Source: Clostridia bacterium
Lineage (GTDB): Bacteria > Bacillota > Clostridia > Oscillospirales > Acutalibacteraceae
Length of the DNA stretch: 11,225 nt
Assembly: GCA_017480265.1 (NCBI GenBank)
Contig: JAFVAZ010000072.1
Span: 1 to 11,225 of the forward strand
Direction: 5' to 3'
Under the pieces are notes generated by a model, which saw only the letters and a list, made by a program, of their open reading frames with translations, searched no databases and was not told where the DNA came from. Shown one piece after another: positions 6,403 to 11,225 of the stretch. The position numbers and the translations under genes were made by a program. Within the stretch, counting starts at the first letter, position 1, and every line of letters begins with the position of its first letter.

Positions 6403-7698
6403 ATGGTAAAACTAGAAGAAATAAATAGTGAGAGACTGCATGATAAATACTATAGAGTCAAGCATAAAAGCGGCTTAAAAGTATATATATACCCTAAAGA
6501 AGGCTATAATTCAAGCTATGCTATCTTAGGCGCTAAGGTAGGCTCGATAGATACAACATTTAAAATCCCAGGCAAAGCAGAGAATATAGTAGTGCCGGAT
6601 GGCATAGCGCATTATTTAGAGCATAAGCTATTTGAAAGCGAAGAGGGCGACGCTTTTGCAGAATATGCGAAGACGGGAGCCAGTGCGAATGCCTATACAT
6701 CTTTTGATATGACGGGGTATCTTTTTTCATGTACAGAAGATTTTGATAAATCGCTGAAAATTTTGATAGACTTCGTGCAGTCGCCATATTTCACAGAAAA
6801 AACAGTAAAAAAAGAGCAGGGCATCATCGGTCAAGAGATAAAGATGTACGAAGATGATCCCTCTTGGCAAGTGATGTTTAATTTATTAAAGGCAATGTAT
6901 CATAACCATCCTGTGAAGAAGGATATAGCCGGCACGGTGGAGTCGATCGCAAAGATAAATGCAGATAACTTATATGAAGTATATAATAATTTTTATAATT
7001 TAAACAACATGACTTTGTGTATAGCAGGCAAGGTAAATCCAGTTGAAATTTTAAATATACTTGATGAAAAGCTCAAGCCGTCTTATAATATGGTCCCGGA
7101 AACTATATTTGCAAAAGAGCCATACGAAATAGTAAAGCAAAGGGTAGAGCAAAGATTCCCTATCTCTATGCCACTTTTTCAATTAGGATTTAAAGAAAAT
7201 GCATCCAAAGGGAGGATGACTATAGAGGAATCCACACAGACGGATATAATCTTGTCTGTATTGGCTTCCAAATCCTCTAAGCTTTATAATGATCTAATAA
7301 ACAAGGGACTTATCAATGATTCATTTGGGTATGAATGCTTCGAAGGGCCCGGATATTTGGCTTCTATATTTTCGGGTGAATCAAGAGACCCTGATAAAGT
7401 GGCTGAAATTATAAAAGAACGCGTAACGGAGCTACATGCAAAAGGAATAGTCGAGGAAGATTTTGAAAGAGCCAAAAAGTCGATTTATGGCAAATCTGTC
7501 TCACTCCTAAATAGTGCTGAAAATATTGCGAATGTTATGTTAACTTTAGATTTTGCAGATAAAGAGCTATTTGAAGCGGTAGAATGCATAGCCAATACTA
7601 GTCTGATAGATGTAAACGAAAGACTCAAAAGTCAATTGGATGTAAGTAACTGTTCGCTTTCGGTTGTTGCTCCAGAGGACGGAAGTCTAAATATATAA
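6403..7698 (+). CDS. M16 zinc metallopeptidase, catalytic partner (YmfH-like)
   Basis: A 431-residue M16 peptidase with an intact zinc site: HYLEH (residues 70-74), where both histidines bind zinc and Glu73 is the general base, followed about 70 residues later by GQEIKMYEDDP, with Glu145 the likely third ligand. The second lobe lacks a clear copy of the arginine-tyrosine element seen in the preceding gene, which fits a shared active chamber made of two chains. The start at 6403 matches the short N-terminus usual in this family; a frame open from 6352 would add 17 residues. It starts 50 bases after the first peptidase gene and 22 bases before lgt, so one operon is likely. It should act on small peptides or unfolded segments; the substrate is unknown. 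Confidence 0.92.
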   Translation: MVKLEEINSERLHDKYYRVKHKSGLKVYIYPKEGYNSSYAILGAKVGSIDTTFKIPGKAENIVVPDGIAHYLEHKLFESEEGDAFAEYAKTGASANAYTSFDMTGYLFSCTEDFDKSLKILIDFVQSPYFTEKTVKKEQGIIGQEIKMYEDDPSWQVMFNLLKAMYHNHPVKKDIAGTVESIAKINADNLYEVYNNFYNLNNMTLCIAGKVNPVEILNILDEKLKPSYNMVPETIFAKEPYEIVKQRVEQRFPISMPLFQLGFKENASKGRMTIEESTQTDIILSVLASKSSKLYNDLINKGLINDSFGYECFEGPGYLASIFSGESRDPDKVAEIIKERVTELHAKGIVEEDFERAKKSIYGKSVSLLNSAENIANVMLTLDFADKELFEAVECIANTSLIDVNERLKSQLDVSNCSLSVVAPEDGSLNI

Positions 7699-7720
7699 GA
7701 AACATTAAGAGGATAAGATC

Positions 7721-8542
7721 GTGTTGAGAGTTTACCATATTCAGTTCCCGGGGTTAGGTTTATCTTTTGAAATTTCGACGATTGCTTTTCAGCTTGGCAG
7801 TATAAAGATATATTGGTATGGGATAATTATATGCCTAGGTTTTTTATTGGCTTTTTTATATTGCGAAAGAAGAGCGTGGAACTTTAAAATCCCCCAAGAC
7901 GCATTCTTAGATGCAGTCATATTGGGGACTATCTTGGCTATAGTAGGGGCCAGGCTTTATTATGTGGCTTTTTATAAAGGAGATACGTTTATAAGAAACC
8001 CGATCGAGATTTTTCATATAAACGAGGGCGGTATCGCAATCTATGGCGGCTTAATGGGAGGAATATTGGGTGGCTTTATAGTATCAAAGGTTAAGAAAAT
8101 AAAGTTTTTGAAGCTATTGGATTTAGGCTGTTTGGGCTTTTTGATAGGACAAGCAATAGGTAGGTGGGGCAATTTTACCAACCAAGAAGCATTTGGGGTA
8201 AAGACGGATTCATTGCTAAGGATGCTCAGCGAAGGGACACATGGAGAAAGTGTACATCCTTGCTTTTTGTATGAATCCTTCTGGTGTGCTAGCGGATTTA
8301 TATTGCTACATTTTTTTAGCTTGAAGTTTAAAAAATACGACGGGCAGTTATTTTTGCTGTATGTCTGCTGGTATGGGCTGGGGAGGTTTTTCATAGAAGG
8401 GCTGCGGACGGATAGTTTATTTATACCGCATACGTCTTTTCGTGTTTCGCAATTTGTTGCTATTATATCATCTACAATTTGCCTAATATTACTCATATAC
8501 AATGCGGTAAAAATAAAAACGCACAGATACAAAACCACTTAA
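7721..8542 (+). CDS. lgt: Phosphatidylglycerol:prolipoprotein diacylglyceryl transferase
   Basis: A 273-residue integral membrane enzyme that transfers diacylglycerol from phosphatidylglycerol to the lipobox cysteine of prolipoproteins, the first step of lipoprotein maturation. Hydrophobic helices are visible near residues 33-48, 63-85, 105-121, 131-146, 186-200, 208-224 and 244-261. The family signature IGRWGNFTNQE spans 146-156, with the essential arginine at 148; GGIAIYGG (103-110) and GRFFIEGLR (221-229) supply further conserved residues. The GTG start is supported by AAGAGGA 7 bases upstream; the adjacent TTG is a possible alternative. It is sandwiched between the M16 pair and lepA. Confidence 0.97.
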   Translation: MLRVYHIQFPGLGLSFEISTIAFQLGSIKIYWYGIIICLGFLLAFLYCERRAWNFKIPQDAFLDAVILGTILAIVGARLYYVAFYKGDTFIRNPIEIFHINEGGIAIYGGLMGGILGGFIVSKVKKIKFLKLLDLGCLGFLIGQAIGRWGNFTNQEAFGVKTDSLLRMLSEGTHGESVHPCFLYESFWCASGFILLHFFSLKFKKYDGQLFLLYVCWYGLGRFFIEGLRTDSLFIPHTSFRVSQFVAIISSTICLILLIYNAVKIKTHRYKTT

Positions 8543-8576
8543 ATTTAAAAAAATTAGCAAGATGAGGTAGATAAAT

Positions 8577-10385
8577 ATGGATTATCCAAAGGAACAAATA
8601 AGAAATTTCAGCATAATAGCGCATGTGGACCACGGCAAATCCACATTGGCAGATAGGATCTTAGAGCTTACTCGGGCAGTATCTACCAGGTCTATGGAAG
8701 ACCAGCTTTTGGATAATATGGATATAGAAAGGGAACGGGGAATAACGATAAAAGCTCGTGCCGTTACACTAATGTATAAAGCCAATAACGGCAAAGAGTA
8801 CGTTTTTAATCTGATAGATACCCCGGGTCACGTAGATTTTAATTATGAAGTATCTAGGTCTTTAGCAGCCTGCGAAGGAGCTTTGCTGGTAGTGGATGCT
8901 TCTCAGGGTGTAGAAGCACAGACTCTAGCTAATACATACTTGGCGCTAGATGCAGGACTTGAAATCGTACCGGTGATAAATAAAATTGATCTACCTAGTG
9001 CCGATGTGGCCAGAGTAAAATCGGAGATAGAAGATATAATAGGTTTGCCGGCAGACCTAGCGCCTGAAGTTTCCGCCAAAACAGGCCTTAATATCAAAGC
9101 TGTTTTAGAGAGTATTGTGGAGCTGATCCCTCCCCCAAAAGGAAACGATAATGACCCTCTAAAGGCGTTGATTTTTGACTCCTATTACGATAGCTACAAA
9201 GGTGTGATAATCTACGTCCGCATAAAAGAGGGGAAAGTGCACTTGGGCGACGAGATAAAGTTAATGGCAACTGGGTCCACTTTTACAGTAGTGGAGTGCG
9301 GATATTTGAGGGCGACTTCGCTTGAGCCAAGCAAAAGCTTATCTTCTGGCGAAGTAGGATATATCGCAGCTTCTATAAAGTCAGTAAGCGATGCCAGAGT
9401 GGGCGACACCGTTACGTTAGCTTCGCGCCCTGCTAAAGAGCGCCTGCCCGGCTACAGAGCAGTCAATCCTATGGTCTTCTGTGGGATCTATCCGGCAGAT
9501 GGAGCAAGATACGGGGACTTAAAAGAAGCGCTAGAAAAATTGCAATTAAATGATGCGTCGCTATCCTTTGAGCCGGAGACATCTGTAGCATTAGGCTTTG
9601 GTTTTAGGTGTGGCTTTTTAGGCCTTCTTCATATGGAGATTATCCAAGAAAGACTAGAGAGGGAATATAATTTTGATATAATAACAACAGCCCCTAGCGT
9701 AGTATATAGGATAACGAAAGCGGATGGCAATGTGGTCTATATAGATAACCCCACAAATTACCCTAGCTCATCTATGATAGTAAAAGCCGAAGAACCCGTT
9801 GCCAATGCACATATCTACGTACCGAGCGAATATGTAGGCAATGTGATGGAGTTGTGCCAAGATAAGAGAGGGATTTTCAAGGATATGCAGTATCTGGATG
9901 GCGACAGAGTAGATATACACTATGTGCTACCGCTCAATGAGATAGTGTATGACTTTTTTGATAGCTTGAAATCAAAAACCAGAGGCTATGCTTCCTTTGA
10001 CTATGAGATGGCAGGATATATAGAGTCGGATCTAGTGAAATTAGATATAATGCTAAATGGCGAAGTGGTAGACGCTTTATCATTTATAATCCACAAAGAT
10101 AAAGCGTACTCTAGAGGCAGGAAGATGGCAGAAAAACTAAAAGAGAAAATCCCAAGGCAGCTTTTTGAAGTACCTATCCAAGCGTGCATCGGGGGTAAAA
10201 TAATAGCCAGAGAAACCGTAAAAGCCGTACGGAAGGATGTATTGGCTAAGTGCTATGGAGGGGACATAACAAGGAAGAAAAAGCTACTGGAGAAGCAAAA
10301 AGAAGGCAAAAAAAGAATGCGCAAGCTGGGTTCCGTAGAGGTCCCGCAGGATGCCTTTATGGCGGTTTTAAAGCTAGATGAATAG
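8577..10385 (+). CDS. lepA: Elongation factor 4 (LepA), back-translocating GTPase
   Basis: A 602-residue translational GTPase, the normal LepA length. G1 is AHVDHGKST (15-23), G2 lies in RERGIT (52-57), G3 is DTPGH (81-85), G4 is NKID (135-138) and G5 is SAKTG (166-170). EF-Tu-like domain 2, domains III and V and the LepA-specific C-terminal domain follow ([16 protein letters not shown], then a Lys-rich block and [11 protein letters not shown] at the end). LepA binds the ribosome and is implicated in remobilising stalled complexes and in 30S biogenesis. GAGGT lies 8 bases before the ATG. The gap to lgt is 34 bases without a terminator, so cotranscription is likely. In many Firmicutes lepA is followed by hemN or hrcA; here it is not. 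Confidence 0.98.
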   Translation: MDYPKEQIRNFSIIAHVDHGKSTLADRILELTRAVSTRSMEDQLLDNMDIERERGITIKARAVTLMYKANNGKEYVFNLIDTPGHVDFNYEVSRSLAACEGALLVVDASQGVEAQTLANTYLALDAGLEIVPVINKIDLPSADVARVKSEIEDIIGLPADLAPEVSAKTGLNIKAVLESIVELIPPPKGNDNDPLKALIFDSYYDSYKGVIIYVRIKEGKVHLGDEIKLMATGSTFTVVECGYLRATSLEPSKSLSSGEVGYIAASIKSVSDARVGDTVTLASRPAKERLPGYRAVNPMVFCGIYPADGARYGDLKEALEKLQLNDASLSFEPETSVALGFGFRCGFLGLLHMEIIQERLEREYNFDIITTAPSVVYRITKADGNVVYIDNPTNYPSSSMIVKAEEPVANAHIYVPSEYVGNVMELCQDKRGIFKDMQYLDGDRVDIHYVLPLNEIVYDFFDSLKSKTRGYASFDYEMAGYIESDLVKLDIMLNGEVVDALSFIIHKDKAYSRGRKMAEKLKEKIPRQLFEVPIQACIGGKIIARETVKAVRKDVLAKCYGGDITRKKKLLEKQKEGKKRMRKLGSVEVPQDAFMAVLKLDE

Positions 10386-10485
10386 AAAAAACTACAAAAT
10401 AATCCAAAATGTAGCGAGATGAAGTTTCTTTTGCTAAGCTTTTCTTTTCTGAAAGAAAAGCGAAAAAAGGAGGGGGTTAGGTAAT
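10386..10485 (+). promoter_or_regulatory. Gap with a strong hairpin in front of the nucleosidase gene
   Basis: A perfect 10-base-pair stem GCTTTTCTTT / AAAGAAAAGC (10438-10447 with 10452-10461) with a TCTG loop lies just before the Shine-Dalgarno region (GGAGG at 10469-10473). There is no T-run after it on either strand, so it is not a standard terminator. An outer CTTTT (10428-10432) could pair with AAAAG (10465-10469) and cover the edge of the Shine-Dalgarno site. A weak CTACA/TGTAG inverted repeat (10392-10396 with 10410-10414) precedes it. No clear promoter is seen. Confidence 0.45.
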
Positions 10486-11160
10486 ATGATAGGGATAATC
10501 TGTGCGATGGAATTTGAAGGACACAAGATAAAAAATTCCATGCAAGAAATAAAAATACATAAAATAAGTTCAATAAATTTTTATTCAGGGGAACTTCACG
10601 GAATGAGTTGTGTAGTAGCAGCAGGAGGAGTGGGGAAGGTCAATGCAGCTGTATGCGCACAAACGATGATTTTGAAGTATCGCCCTGGTTTTATATTAAA
10701 TATCGGTGTTGCAGGAGGGCTATTAGAAGACATGCGAGTTTGCGATGTAGTTATCTCCCAAGCTGCCGTACAATGCGATGTGGACACAACAGCATTAGGG
10801 GATCCTAAGGGATTTATTTCTACTATAGAAGTTACGTATTTGCCGTGCTCGCGGAGGTTAGCAGATTTAATTTTAAAAGATGCAAGTATACACTATGGAA
10901 CTATGGCATCATCCGACCAATTTATAGCAGATAAAAATAAGCTAAAGCAGGTCAAGGCGGACTTTGGTGCCATAGCTTGCGATATGGAAACGGCGAGCAT
11001 AGCACAAGTATGCTATATGAACAATGTAGAGTTCCTAAGCATCAGGGCGATCTCCGATAATATAAACCGAGAAAATTCACATCTCGATTATGAAAAATTT
11101 AAAGCTAAATCCGCCGAAAAAGTATATATGATAATAAAGGACCTTTTTGCCAACCTTTAA
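10486..11160 (+). CDS. mtnN: 5'-methylthioadenosine/S-adenosylhomocysteine nucleosidase
   Basis: A 224-residue cytoplasmic nucleosidase of the PNP/UDP phosphorylase superfamily that cleaves adenine from MTA, SAH or 5'-deoxyadenosine and so clears by-products of SAM reactions. It shows the N-terminal GIICAMEFE with Glu11 matching the catalytic-water glutamate of E. coli MtnN (Glu12), AAGGVGKVNAA (45-55), NIGVAGGL (72-79), the DVDTTALGDP block (98-107), CDMETASIAQVC with Glu168 in the substrate-binding position, and RAISDN with Asp191 as the proton donor. The strand usually reading SGD is SSD here (142-144), a small change outside the catalytic triad. It follows lepA after a hairpin-containing gap and may or may not be in the same transcript. 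Confidence 0.93.
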   Translation: MIGIICAMEFEGHKIKNSMQEIKIHKISSINFYSGELHGMSCVVAAGGVGKVNAAVCAQTMILKYRPGFILNIGVAGGLLEDMRVCDVVISQAAVQCDVDTTALGDPKGFISTIEVTYLPCSRRLADLILKDASIHYGTMASSDQFIADKNKLKQVKADFGAIACDMETASIAQVCYMNNVEFLSIRAISDNINRENSHLDYEKFKAKSAEKVYMIIKDLFANL

Positions 11161-11225
11161 TCGCAAAAAGTAATATTTTGTACTAATACGGCACAACTCG
11201 CTGGAATTTTCAATTTGTTTTTCTG
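11161..11225. other. Terminal intergenic stretch, nothing supported
   Basis: These 65 bases after the nucleosidase stop contain no hairpin with a T-run, promoter or gene start that I can support. Any terminator for the rightward operon must lie beyond the window. Confidence 0.5.

Noticed and set aside
8041..8538. 165-codon frame on the minus strand inside lgt
   Set aside because: It lies fully antisense to a gene with complete Lgt motifs, its peptide has no recognisable domain, and it has no supporting ribosome binding site or promoter.
10438..10461. Intrinsic terminator after lepA
   Set aside because: The stem is strong, but the bases after it are GAAAAAAGG on the plus strand and TTAGC on the minus strand, so neither direction has the required U-tract.

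Overview
The window looks like a chromosomal housekeeping segment from an AT-rich, low-GC Gram-positive bacterium, most likely in the Clostridia. Reasons for this are strong purine-rich Shine-Dalgarno sites in front of nearly every gene, sigma-A type promoters close to consensus, frequent ATA and AGA/AGG codons, and a YmfF/YmfH-type M16 peptidase pair beside lgt. I cannot assign a genus from the sequence alone. No phage, insertion sequence, CRISPR array, tRNA or rRNA gene is visible.

The left part (1-4882) is transcribed leftward. In transcription order it holds asnS (asparaginyl-tRNA synthetase, promoter 4932-4960), rpmF (ribosomal protein L32, a perfect-consensus promoter at 3423-3451 and an intrinsic terminator at 3037-3066), a ychF-truB pair (ribosome-associated ATPase and tRNA pseudouridine-55 synthase), and then a flavin-reductase-like flavoprotein overlapping the start of a short-chain dehydrogenase that runs off the left edge. 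The last pair has its own promoter (768-797) and a long leader containing inverted repeats.

The right part (5078-11160) is transcribed rightward from a promoter near 5004-5033, divergent from asnS. It holds a two-gene M16 peptidase pair (the first without the zinc site, the second with it), lgt (prolipoprotein diacylglyceryl transferase) and lepA (elongation factor 4), all tightly spaced. After a 100-base gap with a strong hairpin comes an MTA/SAH nucleosidase gene.

The theme is translation (AsnRS, L32, YchF, TruB, LepA) with lipoprotein maturation, peptide processing and SAM by-product recycling alongside. I see no convincing new multi-gene system. The points that merit a second look are small: a structured leader or MITE-like repeat at about 660-760, a possible gene remnant antisense to the rpmF 3' region, an AUG-stop overlapping the GTG start of the first peptidase gene, the split of catalytic motifs between the two peptidases, and the hairpin in front of the nucleosidase gene.
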